Shown piece after piece: positions 8,887 through 17,743 of a stretch of 64,000 nt of DNA. Within the stretch, counting starts at the first letter, position 1; every line of letters starts with the position of its first letter. Source of the DNA: Actinomyces oris (GTDB lineage: Bacteria > Actinomycetota > Actinomycetes > Actinomycetales > Actinomycetaceae). The DNA lies in contig NZ_MSKL01000025.1 of the NCBI RefSeq assembly GCF_001937665.1, forward strand, positions 62,001 through 126,000, in the 5' to 3' direction. The notes beneath the pieces are model-generated. The model did not search any database. It saw nothing but the letters and a program-made list of their open reading frames with translations, and was not told the DNA's origin. Position numbers and translations under genes: made by a program.

Positions 8887-9840
8887 ATGCTCGTACTGTC
8901 CGGCCTATCCAAACGCTTCGGGAGCCTGCAGGCCCTGGATGATCTCTCCCTGTCCCTGGACCGCGGTGAGATCGTCGGCTTCGTCGGCGCGAATGGAGCG
9001 GGCAAGTCCACCACGATGCGCATCGTCATGGGGGTGCTGGCCGCCGACTCCGGCGCCGTGACCTGGAAGGGCGCCCCCATGGACGCCTCCATCCGACGCA
9101 CCATCGGCTACATGCCCGAGGAGCGCGGTCTCTACCCCCGGATGAAGGTGGCCGAGCAGCTCATCTATCTGGCCCGTCTCCACGGACTGTCCACCTCCGC
9201 CGCCAAGACGGCCGCGAACCAGTGGACCGAGCGCCTGGGCCTGGAGGAGCGCCGCGGCGACGAGGTGCAGAGCCTGTCGCTGGGCAACCAGCAGCGCGTC
9301 CAGCTGGCCGCCGCGCTGGTGAGCGACCCCGAGCTGCTCATTCTCGATGAGCCCTTCTCCGGCCTGGACCCGGTGGCCGTGGACGTCATGAGCCAGGTCA
9401 TCCTGGAGCGGGCGGCCGCCGGGGTGCCCACTCTCTTCTCCTCCCACCAGCTCGACGTCGTCGAGCGCCTGTGTGACCGGGTGGTCATCATCCGCTCCGG
9501 CCGGCTCATGGCCGACGGCACGGTTCCCGAGCTGCAGGCCACCGAGGCACCCCGATGGCGGGTCGTCGTCGAGCAGGCCGCCGGGAGCGCACCGGTGGAG
9601 GCCGGCTCCTTGCAGAACCTGCCCGCCCCCACGATCGACCTCGATGACGCCGGCCGCCTGGTCATCACCGCGCAGGGAGCCGATGAGCAGGACCTGCTGA
9701 GTACCGCTCAGCGCCTGGGGACGGTGCGCGAGCTCGGCCCGGTGCGCCACCCGCTCACCGAGATCTTCCGGGACGTCCTCACCACTGCCGCCCGTGAGGG
9801 GACCGCAGACACGAACGAGAAGAAGGAGGCGCGCCGATGA
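8887..9840 (+). CDS. ABC transporter ATP-binding protein (NatA-like)
   Basis: 317-residue ATPase of an ABC-2 exporter. Walker A GANGAGKSTTMRI, Q-loop region YMPEERGLYPRM, signature SLGNQQRVQLAAAL (SLGNQ in place of LSGGQ), Walker B LLILDEPFSGLDP and H-loop LFSSHQLDVVERL are all visible. A C-terminal accessory domain of about 90 residues follows, as in NatA/YhaQ-type proteins. ATG at 8887 follows a clear AAGGAG; the longer open frame upstream is not needed. The stop overlaps the permease start by four bases (ATGA), indicating translational coupling. Confidence 0.92.
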   Translation: MLVLSGLSKRFGSLQALDDLSLSLDRGEIVGFVGANGAGKSTTMRIVMGVLAADSGAVTWKGAPMDASIRRTIGYMPEERGLYPRMKVAEQLIYLARLHGLSTSAAKTAANQWTERLGLEERRGDEVQSLSLGNQQRVQLAAALVSDPELLILDEPFSGLDPVAVDVMSQVILERAAAGVPTLFSSHQLDVVERLCDRVVIIRSGRLMADGTVPELQATEAPRWRVVVEQAAGSAPVEAGSLQNLPAPTIDLDDAGRLVITAQGADEQDLLSTAQRLGTVRELGPVRHPLTEIFRDVLTTAAREGTADTNEKKEARR

Positions 9841-11081
9841 GCGACCGGACCACCCCTATCACTCGCCGTCAGGAGATCGCCCTGGTCACCGGCCGCGAGC
9901 TGCGGGCGCACCTGCTGAAGAAGTCGACCATCATCCTGACCCTGGTGCTGCTCATCGCCGCCATTGGCGGCATCGTCGGTATCAAGCTCTACACCTCGGG
10001 CCAGGACCAGGCCTACCGGGTCGGACTCAAGGGCGTGACGGTTGCCCAGGCCACCGGGTTGGACAAGGTGGCCGCCTCCAACGGGGAGACGATTGAGCTC
10101 GTTGACGTCTCCGCGCACCAGGCGAAGGACGTCCTGGCCGACGACGCCCCCGAGGGCACGCCGCACGTGGACATGGTTCTCGACGTCTCCGGCTCCGCCC
10201 CCACCATCACTGTGGAGAAGTCGGCTGACGACGCGGTCGTCTCTGGGGTCACGGCCTTCCTTCAGCAGGCGGCTCTGGGACAGCAGATCGCATCCTTGGG
10301 AGGCGATCCCGCCCAGGTGGCCTCGCAGCTCAGTGCCGCCAAGCCTGAGGTCACGGCGCTCCATGCCCCTCAGCGCGATTCCGCCGACTTCGGCTCGCGC
10401 TACGCGATCCTCATGACGATCGACATCCTGCTGCTGTTCGCCATCATGGGCGGCGGTCAGTTCATCGCCCAGGGAGTGGTGGAGGAGAAGTCGAGCCGGA
10501 TCGTGGAGATCCTCCTGGCCTGCGTACGGCCCAGCTCACTGTTGGCCGGCAAGATCCTGGGGATCGGCATCGCCTCGGTGCTGACCACGGGAGTCGTCGC
10601 CGTCGCCGGGGTCATCACCGCGAAGGCAACGGGAGTCATGCCGGACATCAGTCTCAACCTGGACGGCGTGCTCGTCGCGATGATCGTGTGGATGATCGTG
10701 GGCTACGCGATCTTCGCGGTCGCCTTCGGGGCCGCGGCCTCACTCGTGAGCCGGCAGGAGGACGTCAGCTCGGTGAGCATGCCCCTGGTCATGCTCTCGA
10801 TGATCCCCTATGTCCTGAGCTTCATGATGGCCACTGGGGACACCAACAGCGTGACCTTCCGAGTGCTGTCCTACCTGCCGCCCTTCGCCCCCTTCATGAT
10901 GCCGGCGCGCCTGGTGCTGGGGATCTCCTCCTGGACCGAGCAGCTGATCGCCCTGGGGATCGCACTCGTCTTCCTTCCGCTGCTGGTGCGCGTGGCGGCG
11001 GCGATCTACACCCGGGCCGTCACCCGCACCGGCGCCCGGGTCCCGCTCAAGGAGGTCCTCAGGAGGGCGGAGCGGGCCTGA
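9837..11081 (+). CDS. ABC-2 permease with large extracytoplasmic domain (NatB-like)
   Basis: 414-residue membrane partner of the preceding ATPase. The first membrane helix (about 25-47) is followed by an extracytoplasmic domain of about 150 residues, then five or six helices from about residue 180 to 400. The motif GGGQFIAQGVVEEKSSRIVEILL is typical of the NatB/YhaP group of sodium or drug exporters. The actual substrate cannot be read from sequence. The operon ends in the long hairpin at 11117-11164. Confidence 0.9.
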   Translation: MSDRTTPITRRQEIALVTGRELRAHLLKKSTIILTLVLLIAAIGGIVGIKLYTSGQDQAYRVGLKGVTVAQATGLDKVAASNGETIELVDVSAHQAKDVLADDAPEGTPHVDMVLDVSGSAPTITVEKSADDAVVSGVTAFLQQAALGQQIASLGGDPAQVASQLSAAKPEVTALHAPQRDSADFGSRYAILMTIDILLLFAIMGGGQFIAQGVVEEKSSRIVEILLACVRPSSLLAGKILGIGIASVLTTGVVAVAGVITAKATGVMPDISLNLDGVLVAMIVWMIVGYAIFAVAFGAAASLVSRQEDVSSVSMPLVMLSMIPYVLSFMMATGDTNSVTFRVLSYLPPFAPFMMPARLVLGISSWTEQLIALGIALVFLPLLVRVAAAIYTRAVTRTGARVPLKEVLRRAERA

Positions 11082-11116
11082 GCACGGTCCTCATCCGCCT
11101 TCACCGACCACATACC

Positions 11117-11164
11117 GACGACGATGGTGCGCCTCCCCATGAAGGGAGGCGCACCATCGTCGTC
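11117..11164. terminator. perfect 21-bp-arm bidirectional terminator
   Basis: Two perfectly complementary 21-base arms (11117-11137 and 11144-11164) enclose the 6-nt loop CATGAA between convergent natB-like and ndk genes. There is no T run, as is common for hairpin terminators in high-GC actinobacteria. The symmetry would let it serve both strands. Confidence 0.85.
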
Positions 11165-11204
11165 TGATGGCAGCCGTCAAGCGCTCTGTGGGACGGGTTG
11201 CGAG

Positions 11205-11645
11205 TCAGTCGGCCAGCTCGGGGAACCAGATGGCGATCTCTCGGGCGGCGGACTCGTCGCTGTCCGAACCGTGGACGAGGTTGAGGATGGCGGGGGTTCC
11301 CCAGTCGCGTCCCAGGTCTCCGCGGATGGTGCCGGGGGCGGCCGTGGTGGGGTCGGTGGGCCCCATGAGGCTGCGCACGCCCTCGACGACACGCTGGCCC
11401 TCGACGACTGCGGCCACCACGTTGCCGGAGGTCATGTACTCCACGACACCGGGGTAGAAGGGCTTGTCCACGTGTTCGGCGTAGTGCTCGGCGAGGATCT
11501 CGTCGGTGGGGGCGAGGACCTTCAGGGCCGTCAGGGCGTACCCCTTGGCCTCGATACGACGCAGAATCTCGCCGGTGAGGCGGCGCTCGACGGCGTCGGG
11601 CTTGATGAGAACGAGGATGCGACCGGTCTGGGACGTGCTGGCCAT
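11205..11645 (-). CDS. ndk: nucleoside diphosphate kinase
   Basis: 146 residues; transfers the gamma phosphate from ATP to NDPs through a phospho-histidine. The RILVLIKPDAVERRLTGEILRRIE N-terminus, YMTSGNVVAAVVEG, and the active-site segment NLVHGSDSDESAAREIAIWFPE with the catalytic His are all present. The segment before it (RGDLGRDWGTPAILN) is slightly longer than in the shortest Ndk proteins. Start ATG at 11645 is preceded by AAGGAG; the open frame upstream is discarded. Confidence 0.95.
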   Translation of the reverse strand: MASTSQTGRILVLIKPDAVERRLTGEILRRIEAKGYALTALKVLAPTDEILAEHYAEHVDKPFYPGVVEYMTSGNVVAAVVEGQRVVEGVRSLMGPTDPTTAAPGTIRGDLGRDWGTPAILNLVHGSDSDESAAREIAIWFPELAD

Positions 11646-11729
11646 CGGGACTCCTTGCTGGGTTGGCGGGTGAGGGACCGAGTGGACCATAACGGGTCCG
11701 GGCCCCCGCCTGCCACGGCAGAGCCGAGA

Positions 11730-12410
11730 TCAGGCCTGCTCGACCACCTGGAGCCTGTCGGAGGAGCGGTCACGGGCGGCTTCGAGAGCGGCCTGAAGAA
11801 TGAGCGCAGAGGACTGGGCTCCAGGGTCTCGGTGGCCGCAAGAGCGCTCCCCCAGGAAGGAGGCCCGACCGCGACGGGCCTGGAGGGGCTCGGTGTCCTG
11901 GGCGCCCTTGACAGCGGCTTGAGCGGCTGCGGCGAGGACGCCGACCTCGTCCTCCCCGATCTCGGCCGCCTCCTTGGCGGCCACCGCCGCAGGGCGCCAG
12001 GCGTCGGCCATGGTCTTGTCCCCGCTGTTGGCGTGTCCCCGGACCTCCAGCCCTGAGGTGGCCTCCTCCAGGGCGCGGGCCAGATCCCCTGGCCCCCAGG
12101 CAGCGGCCTCGCTGGAGCGGGCGGCCTTGAGGAAGGCCGTTCCCAGCAGCGGCCCGCCGGCACCGCCGACGGTGGCCATGAGGGTGGTGGCGACGAACTT
12201 GAGAACTCCTCCGGGATTCGCCGGCATGCCTCCGGCCTGCTGAGCCGCATTGAGCTTGGAGACCACTGCCTTCATGCCGCGGTCCAGGTTGTCCCCGTGG
12301 TCGGCGTCTCCGATGGCCCGGTCCAGTTCGGTCAGCTCTGTGCGGTTCTCAGCGATCAGCTCGGCGGCGCGACGGGCCCAGTCAAGGGCCCAGGCAGCGT
12401 CCAAAGACAT
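11730..12410 (-). CDS. dhaL: DhaL: ADP-binding subunit of dihydroxyacetone kinase (orphan)
   Basis: 226-residue all-helical DhaL domain protein. In PTS-dependent dihydroxyacetone kinases DhaL carries the ADP that DhaM re-phosphorylates and that DhaK's substrate accepts phosphate from. The Mg-ADP ligands are visible as D30, D35 and D37 in LDRAIGDADHGDN, with the later TVGGAGGPLLGTAFL and HANSGDKTMADAW motifs. DhaK and DhaM genes, normally adjacent, are absent from the window, so this copy is isolated between ndk and the trehalose genes. ATG at 12410 chosen from the MSLDAAWALDWA homology start. Confidence 0.9.
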   Translation of the reverse strand: MSLDAAWALDWARRAAELIAENRTELTELDRAIGDADHGDNLDRGMKAVVSKLNAAQQAGGMPANPGGVLKFVATTLMATVGGAGGPLLGTAFLKAARSSEAAAWGPGDLARALEEATSGLEVRGHANSGDKTMADAWRPAAVAAKEAAEIGEDEVGVLAAAAQAAVKGAQDTEPLQARRGRASFLGERSCGHRDPGAQSSALILQAALEAARDRSSDRLQVVEQA

Positions 12411-12784
12411 GGTGTTTCCTTCTCGGGTCTTGGCAGGTGTTGATTCCGGGCCTGACCGCCATGCACCCGAGGGTGAAGGACGACCATGTGGCTGTGATCG
12501 GGCCCTGCACGGACCCGATGGGTCCCGGTGCATCCCGGGAACGCCCGTGGGAGGCACCGGAGCAGGCCGACGAGGTGCTCATCGCCCGCTCGCTTTTCCA
12601 TCCTCTCACGCACCCGATGACCTCGCTCGTTGGGACAGGGAAGTAGCGTTTGAACAGCACGAACGAACACGTTTCCGAGGGTGGCGCGGTGGAGGCCGAC
12701 GACGTGATACTTGTATGCACAGGTTCAGGTGCAACACCAGTCGCCCACCGACCGTCGCCAAGCCTCAGGAAGAGGAGCCGCCCC
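12411..12784. other. dhaL-treR divergent intergenic region
   Basis: A 374-bp region between divergently transcribed dhaL and treR. It carries a TreR-type operator at 12709-12724. A 69-codon open frame at 12437-12646 has no recognisable domain and no clear ribosome binding site, and is judged non-coding. Promoters for both genes must lie here. Confidence 0.5.
12709..12724. promoter_or_regulatory. TreR operator candidate upstream of treR
   Basis: ACTTGTATGCACAGGT matches the 16-mer ACTTGTGTGCACAAGT found upstream of treC at 14 of 16 positions. It lies 61 bases before the treR start, which suggests autorepression by the GntR-family regulator encoded next to it. Confidence 0.65.
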
Positions 12785-13516
12785 GTGGCCCAGGCCAAGT
12801 ACAACCAGATCTTCCAGACCCTGCGCGGACGCATCGAGTCAGGTGCCTACGGCTTCCTCGAGCTGCTCCCCTCGGAGAACACGCTGGCCGAGGAGTTCAA
12901 GTGCACCCGCAACACGGTGCGCAAGGCACTCGCTCTGCTTGTGGCCCAGGGCTACGTCCAGACGATGCAGGGGCGGGGCATCCAGGTGATCTCCCGACCA
13001 CGCGAGACCTCCACCTTCCTGGTCGGGGGGATCGAGTCGCTCCAGGAGGCCGCCGCGCGCAACCGGATCCCTCTGAGCACCCACATGATCTCCCTGGAGG
13101 AGGGTGTGGTCGACGCAGAGATGGCTATGGCCTCCGGCATGACCGAGGGGGCTGAGATCATCTCAGTCAAGCGGCTGCGCCTGCTGGACGACGTCCCCCT
13201 CATCGTGGACACCAGCTACTTCCTGACCTCGATGGTTCCTCAGCTGACCCAGCAGATCGTCGAGTCCTCGATCTACGCCTACCTGGAGGAGGTCCTCGGG
13301 GTGCGGGTGGCCAGCGCGACCCGGCGGATCACGGTGGAGCGGGCCACGGATGAGGACCGCCGGCTCATCCACCTGGAAGGAATGGACTGCGTCGTCGTCG
13401 TCTCCTCGGCGACCTTCGACTCGGCCGGGGCGCTCTTCGAGTACACGCGCTCGCGCCACTCCCCCGTGGACTTCGCCTTCCAGGACACCGCGCACCGGCT
13501 GCCGGCCGAGCGCTGA
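12785..13516 (+). CDS. treR: GntR-family trehalose operon regulator
   Basis: 243 residues. N-terminal winged HTH of the GntR type (about 1-70; AKYNQIFQTLRGRIESGAY, SENTLAEEFKCTRNTVRKALALL, GYVQTMQGRGIQV) followed by a UTRA ligand-binding domain (about 85-235). It is adjacent and convergent to treB-treC, so it is probably TreR, which releases DNA on binding trehalose-6-phosphate. GTG at 12785 preceded by GGAAGAGGAG was chosen; the 45 upstream in-frame codons cover the operator and look non-coding. Confidence 0.88.
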   Translation: MAQAKYNQIFQTLRGRIESGAYGFLELLPSENTLAEEFKCTRNTVRKALALLVAQGYVQTMQGRGIQVISRPRETSTFLVGGIESLQEAAARNRIPLSTHMISLEEGVVDAEMAMASGMTEGAEIISVKRLRLLDDVPLIVDTSYFLTSMVPQLTQQIVESSIYAYLEEVLGVRVASATRRITVERATDEDRRLIHLEGMDCVVVVSSATFDSAGALFEYTRSRHSPVDFAFQDTAHRLPAER

Positions 13517-13582
13517 GCCGAAAGCACAGCCCCCGACAGAGCCTCGAGCTCCGAGCGCTCCGCGAGAACCCGCGCACAGGCC

Positions 13583-13620
13583 GGTGGCCCGACTGCATCT
13601 CAGGATGCTGCCGGGCCACC
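13583..13620. terminator. terminator between treR and treB
   Basis: Arms GGTGGCCCG (13583-13591) and CGGGCCACC (13612-13620), extended by partial pairing of the inner GCAT/ATGC segment, lie between convergent genes. It probably works in both directions. Confidence 0.6.
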
Positions 13621-13680
13621 ACTCCACTGACAGCGGCGGGACAGGCTCGTTGAGCACGTCGGCGTCAGTACGCCACCGTC

Positions 13681-15741
13681 CTACTTGGCGACAGGCTCGC
13701 GGTTGCCGAGGCGGACCTTCTTGACCGTGCGCTCCTTGTCGAAGTCGGCCTGCTTGAAACCGAAGAAGTAGGTACACAGGAAGGAGACCAGGAGGGCCGC
13801 GACCCCGGCGATCCAGAAGCCGGTGAAGGAGGCGTCCATCCCCTTGGGGTTGACGAAGGACGGGAAGCCGACGAAGCCTCCGGTGAAGCCCCACATATTG
13901 ACGTTGAGCAGTCCAGTGAGCAGCCCGCCGACGGCACCGCCGATCGAGGCGGTGATGAAGATGCGACCGTACTTGAGGTTGAGGCCGTACATCGCCGGCT
14001 CGGTCACCCCGCAGAAGGCTGAGATCGTGGCAGGGGCAGCCATGCGCTTGATGCGAGCGTCACGCACCTTGACCCAGACGGCCAGGGCGCCACCGCCCTG
14101 GGCGATCATCGTGGCCGAGACGATGGCGTTGAGGTGGGAGTAACCGGGGTTGGCGAGCTCGGAGGAGATGATCGGGATGACCGCCCAGTGCAGGCCGAAG
14201 ATGACCAGGCACTGGTAGAAGCCGCCGATGAGCAGACCCGCGAGCGTGTAGTTGAAGCCCAGCACCGCGTTGATGACGGTGGCGATCCCACCTGAGACGA
14301 GCATGACGACGGGACCGAAGACCAGCAGAATGAGGGCGGATACCACGAAGATCTCTATGAGCGGCCCGAAGATCGGTCGGATGACGGCCGGCAGCACCTT
14401 CTTGAGCCAGGGCTCGATCTTGGAGGCGAGCCAGGCCCCTACGATGATGGGGAAGATCGAGTAGGCGTAGGCGTTGCCGGCGGGCAGAGAGACCGGGATG
14501 CCGAAGAAGTCGGCATTGAAGACAGTGCGCCCCACGGTGATGACGTCGTCGGTGTTCTTGGACATGTCCACCACGGAGGGGTAGCAAAGCACTCCGCCGA
14601 TGATGGCCACGACGATGGGGTCGGCCCCCAGACGCTTGGCCGCGGTGAAGCCGACGATGATCGGCAGGAAGAAGAACATCGACGAGCTCATGGCGTCGAT
14701 GAAGTGGAAGGTGTTGGAGGCCTCGGTGACGACCTTGAACTGAACGAGCAGCGCCAGGAGACCCTTGAGGATTCCGGAGGCCGCCAGCATACCCACCACG
14801 GGGATCATCGATCCGGTGATGACACCGATGAGGGAGGAGAAGCCGAGCTTGACCCAGCCCCACAGGGTTGTGGGCCGCTCGACGACCTCGACGTCGGCGA
14901 CCTGATCGTCGGCCCCCGCGTTCGGCAGCTGCGCGACGACGGCGTCGTAGACGTCGACGACGTCGGGGCCGATGACCACCTGGTACTGGCCGCCCGACTT
15001 GACCACGTCAATGACGCCGTCGAGGTCCGCCACAGCCTCGTCGTCAGCCAGGGACTCGTCCTTGAGGTAGAAGCGCACGCGAGTGATGCAGTGCAGGACG
15101 GAGCGGACGTTGTCAGATCCTCCGATACCGGCGACGATGTCGGCCGCGGTGGCGTCGAATCCGGTGAGGCCGTCAGTGCGTGCCCCATCGGCAGCATCGG
15201 CAGTATCGGCATCAACCTCGGTGCTCGCGGTATCTGCCGATGCCTCAGCATCACCCTCAACCTTGAGCGAGGCGGTGGCGACGACGGCACCCGCGTCCGT
15301 CCTCCCCGTGGTGACGTTCAGGTCGGCCAGGTGAGTGATCGTGTTGGTCAGGACCACGATGGCGGTGGTTGCCTTGCCCGCGGCGCGGACGGCCCCAAGA
15401 TCCATAGTGCCCAGGGACTGTCCGGCCTTGACGGTGTCGCCGACCTTGACGCTCAGGTCGAAGGGGGCGCCCTCGAGCTCGACGGTGTCGACGCCGAGGT
15501 GCAGCAGGACCTCCAGGCCCGACTCGCTCTTGAAGCCGATGGCGTGACCGGTGCCGGCGACCATGGTGACGGTGGCGTCGACCGGCGAGACGATCGCGCC
15601 GTCGTCGGCGGGCTCGATCCCGAGCCCGTCCCCCACGGCCTTGGAGGAGAAGACGGGGTCGGGGACGTCGGAGAGGTCGATGACCGTCCCCGCCATCGGA
15701 GCGGAGACGGGGACCACGTGGTCCTGATCTGGTTCGGACAT
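13681..15741 (-). CDS. treB: trehalose-specific PTS permease, IIA-IIB-IIC fusion
   Basis: 686-residue PTS enzyme II importing and phosphorylating trehalose. Domain order is unusual relative to Gram-negative TreB (IIBC): an N-terminal glucose-type IIA domain (about 10-140, phospho-His in VLLHLGVDTVEL), an Ala/Asp/Thr-rich linker, a IIB domain with phospho-Cys in NVRSVLHCITRVRFYLKD (about residue 215), then a IIC membrane domain with about ten helices. Having its own IIA means no separate Crr is needed. ATG at 15741 follows AAAGGAA. treC lies 111 bases upstream in the same operon; specificity for trehalose rests on that neighbour. Confidence 0.92.
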   Translation of the reverse strand: MSEPDQDHVVPVSAPMAGTVIDLSDVPDPVFSSKAVGDGLGIEPADDGAIVSPVDATVTMVAGTGHAIGFKSESGLEVLLHLGVDTVELEGAPFDLSVKVGDTVKAGQSLGTMDLGAVRAAGKATTAIVVLTNTITHLADLNVTTGRTDAGAVVATASLKVEGDAEASADTASTEVDADTADAADGARTDGLTGFDATAADIVAGIGGSDNVRSVLHCITRVRFYLKDESLADDEAVADLDGVIDVVKSGGQYQVVIGPDVVDVYDAVVAQLPNAGADDQVADVEVVERPTTLWGWVKLGFSSLIGVITGSMIPVVGMLAASGILKGLLALLVQFKVVTEASNTFHFIDAMSSSMFFFLPIIVGFTAAKRLGADPIVVAIIGGVLCYPSVVDMSKNTDDVITVGRTVFNADFFGIPVSLPAGNAYAYSIFPIIVGAWLASKIEPWLKKVLPAVIRPIFGPLIEIFVVSALILLVFGPVVMLVSGGIATVINAVLGFNYTLAGLLIGGFYQCLVIFGLHWAVIPIISSELANPGYSHLNAIVSATMIAQGGGALAVWVKVRDARIKRMAAPATISAFCGVTEPAMYGLNLKYGRIFITASIGGAVGGLLTGLLNVNMWGFTGGFVGFPSFVNPKGMDASFTGFWIAGVAALLVSFLCTYFFGFKQADFDKERTVKKVRLGNREPVAK

Positions 15742-15852
15742 GGAGGGTTCCTTTCGGAGCGCGATGGGTACGGCGGTATCGGGGAGGGCGGCTCGGCAGC
15801 TCTCCGGGGCGGGCAAAAGGCAGAAGGAAGAAAGGGGTCGAGGGCGGCCGAC

Positions 15853-17541
15853 TCAGGCGAGCAGGGCGATGGCCTCGTAGGGACGCAGGTGAAGCGTCCC
15901 TGCCTCAAGACGGTCGGCGACGACGGGCAGCCCACCGGGGCTGCGCGAGAGGTCGTTGCCGTCGTAGTTGCCGATGAGGATGCGGGCGGTGGTGAAGCCC
16001 TCGGGGACAGGGACCTCGGCGCCATGGTCACTGAAGCTGCACAGGACCAGCAGACGGCTGCCCTCGTGCTCGCGAATGTAGGCCAGGACGTCCTCGTGCT
16101 CCATGAGGTAGGGAGCGTAGGTACCACGGGAGATAACGGGCAGCTCCTTACGCAGGGAGATGAGGCGCCGGTAGTAGGGCAGGATCCGCCCCTGCGCCTC
16201 CTCGCACTCGACATTGACGGCTCCCTGGTTGGTGGGCCGCAGCCAAGGCCTGCCGGTAGTGAATCCGGCGCCGGTGGGATCGGCGTTCCACTGCATGGGG
16301 GTGCGTGCGTTGTCGCGGGCCTTGGAGTGGACGACGGCGAAGGCCTCATGGGGCTCCATGCCGCCGGCCGTCAGCTCCTTGTAGGCATTGCGGGCCTCGA
16401 CGTCGACGTAGTCCTCAATGGACAGGTAGGCAGGGTCGGTCATGCCGATCTCCTCACCCATGTAGACATAAGGAGTTCCGCGCAGCAGGTGGATGACAGT
16501 GGCCAACATGGTCGCGGACTCGACGTGATAGTTCACGGGATCGGCGAAACGGTCGATGGCGCGGGGCTGGTCATGGTTGTTCCAGAACAGGGCATTCCAG
16601 CCGCCACCGGCCTGCATACCCAGGGCCCACTCGTTGAGGATGCGCTTGAGAGCGGCGAAGTCGTAGGGGATGCGGGTCCACTTGGCGCCGTCGGCGTAGT
16701 CGACCTTGAGGTGATGGAAGCTGAAGACCATGCTCAGCTCACCATTGGCCGGGTTGGAGTAGCCGACACAGGCCTCGACGGTGGTTGAGGACATCTCGCC
16801 GACGGTCATCGCGTCGGGATCCTGACCGAAGCTGGCGGCCGAGAGCTCACGCAGGTAGTCATGGACAAGAGGGCCGTCGGTGTACATGTAGCGGTCATCG
16901 GTGTCGGCGGGCGCGTCCTCAAGCGGCAGGGTCTTGCCGATGACGTTGATGACGTCGAAGCGGAAGTCCTTGACGCCCTTGGAGCGCCAGAAGTTGACGA
17001 CTCCAGCGGCCTGGGCACGCACGGCCGGGTTGTGCCAGTTGAGGTCCGCCTGGGTACGGTCGTAGAGGCACAGGTAGTACAGGCCGGTGTCACCGAAAGG
17101 CGCCCAGGCGGGGCCGCCGAACTTGGAGACCCAGTTGGTGGGCAGCGAGCCGTCCTCCTTGGGCGGCAGCAGGTAGAAGTAGTCCTGATAGGCGGGGTCT
17201 CCAGCCAGGGCCCGTTGGAACCACTCATGATCGGTGGAGACGTGGTTGAGAACCATGTCCAGCATGACGCCGATGCCGCGCTCCCCCAGGGCGGCGACAA
17301 GGTCCTCGAAGTCCTCCATGGTTCCCATGGCCGGGTCGATGGCGCAGTAGTCGGAGATGTCGTAACCATTGTCCCGGCCCGGCGAGGGGAAGAAGGGGTT
17401 GAACCAGACATGATCCACCCCCAGCGAGGCGATGTAGTCGACCTTCTCAAGGATGCCGCGCAGGTCACCTACGCCGTCACCGGTGGAGTCACGGAAGGAC
17501 TTGGGATAGATCTGGTAGACGACGCTGTCCGTCAATGACAT
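15853..17541 (-). CDS. treC: trehalose-6-phosphate hydrolase
   Basis: 562-residue GH13 enzyme splitting trehalose-6-phosphate into glucose and glucose-6-phosphate. The (beta/alpha)8 barrel regions are visible: VVYQIYPKSFRDSTGDGVGDLRG, DMVLNHVSTDHEWF, catalytic nucleophile in FRFDVINVI (KDFRFDVINVIG), acid/base Glu in TVGEMSST and FWNNHDQPRAI. ATG at 17541 is preceded by ACAGGAG; an open frame continuing through the operator upstream is rejected. First gene of the treC-treB operon, with paired TreR operators 52-90 bases before the start. Confidence 0.93.
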   Translation of the reverse strand: MSLTDSVVYQIYPKSFRDSTGDGVGDLRGILEKVDYIASLGVDHVWFNPFFPSPGRDNGYDISDYCAIDPAMGTMEDFEDLVAALGERGIGVMLDMVLNHVSTDHEWFQRALAGDPAYQDYFYLLPPKEDGSLPTNWVSKFGGPAWAPFGDTGLYYLCLYDRTQADLNWHNPAVRAQAAGVVNFWRSKGVKDFRFDVINVIGKTLPLEDAPADTDDRYMYTDGPLVHDYLRELSAASFGQDPDAMTVGEMSSTTVEACVGYSNPANGELSMVFSFHHLKVDYADGAKWTRIPYDFAALKRILNEWALGMQAGGGWNALFWNNHDQPRAIDRFADPVNYHVESATMLATVIHLLRGTPYVYMGEEIGMTDPAYLSIEDYVDVEARNAYKELTAGGMEPHEAFAVVHSKARDNARTPMQWNADPTGAGFTTGRPWLRPTNQGAVNVECEEAQGRILPYYRRLISLRKELPVISRGTYAPYLMEHEDVLAYIREHEGSRLLVLCSFSDHGAEVPVPEGFTTARILIGNYDGNDLSRSPGGLPVVADRLEAGTLHLRPYEAIALLA

Positions 17542-17590
17542 GCGGGGCTCCTGTGGGAGGCGGGATGGAATCGGAGGACTCACCCTCGAG

Positions 17591-17630
17591 CGACTTGTGC
17601 ACACAAGTATGCACTTGTGTGCACAAGTCG
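17591..17630. promoter_or_regulatory. double TreR operator upstream of treC
   Basis: Two 16-mers that are exact reverse complements of each other, ACTTGTGCACACAAGT (17593-17608) and ACTTGTGTGCACAAGT (17613-17628), are separated by ATGC. With flanking CG bases the arms reach 18 bp. Each half is itself a near-perfect palindrome of the ACTTGT...ACAAGT type bound by GntR/TreR dimers, so two dimers could bind side by side. Confidence 0.8.
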
Positions 17631-17743
17631 TCGACACGTCCTTTTGTGTGATATGTCATGTGACTGGTTTCCGGAAGCGACGCCCCAAGTCTCTGGGCGT
17701 AGCACCCTCATCCCCGTTCTCTCCACAAGAAAGATGGTCTCCC

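Noticed and set aside
12437-12646. 69-codon plus-strand ORF between dhaL and treR
   Set aside because: No domain, signal peptide or ribosome binding site; it lies in the divergent promoter region.
14704-16788. 694-codon plus-strand open frame
   Set aside because: Antisense to treB and treC, which have clear domains; the translation is Gly/Asp-rich low complexity.
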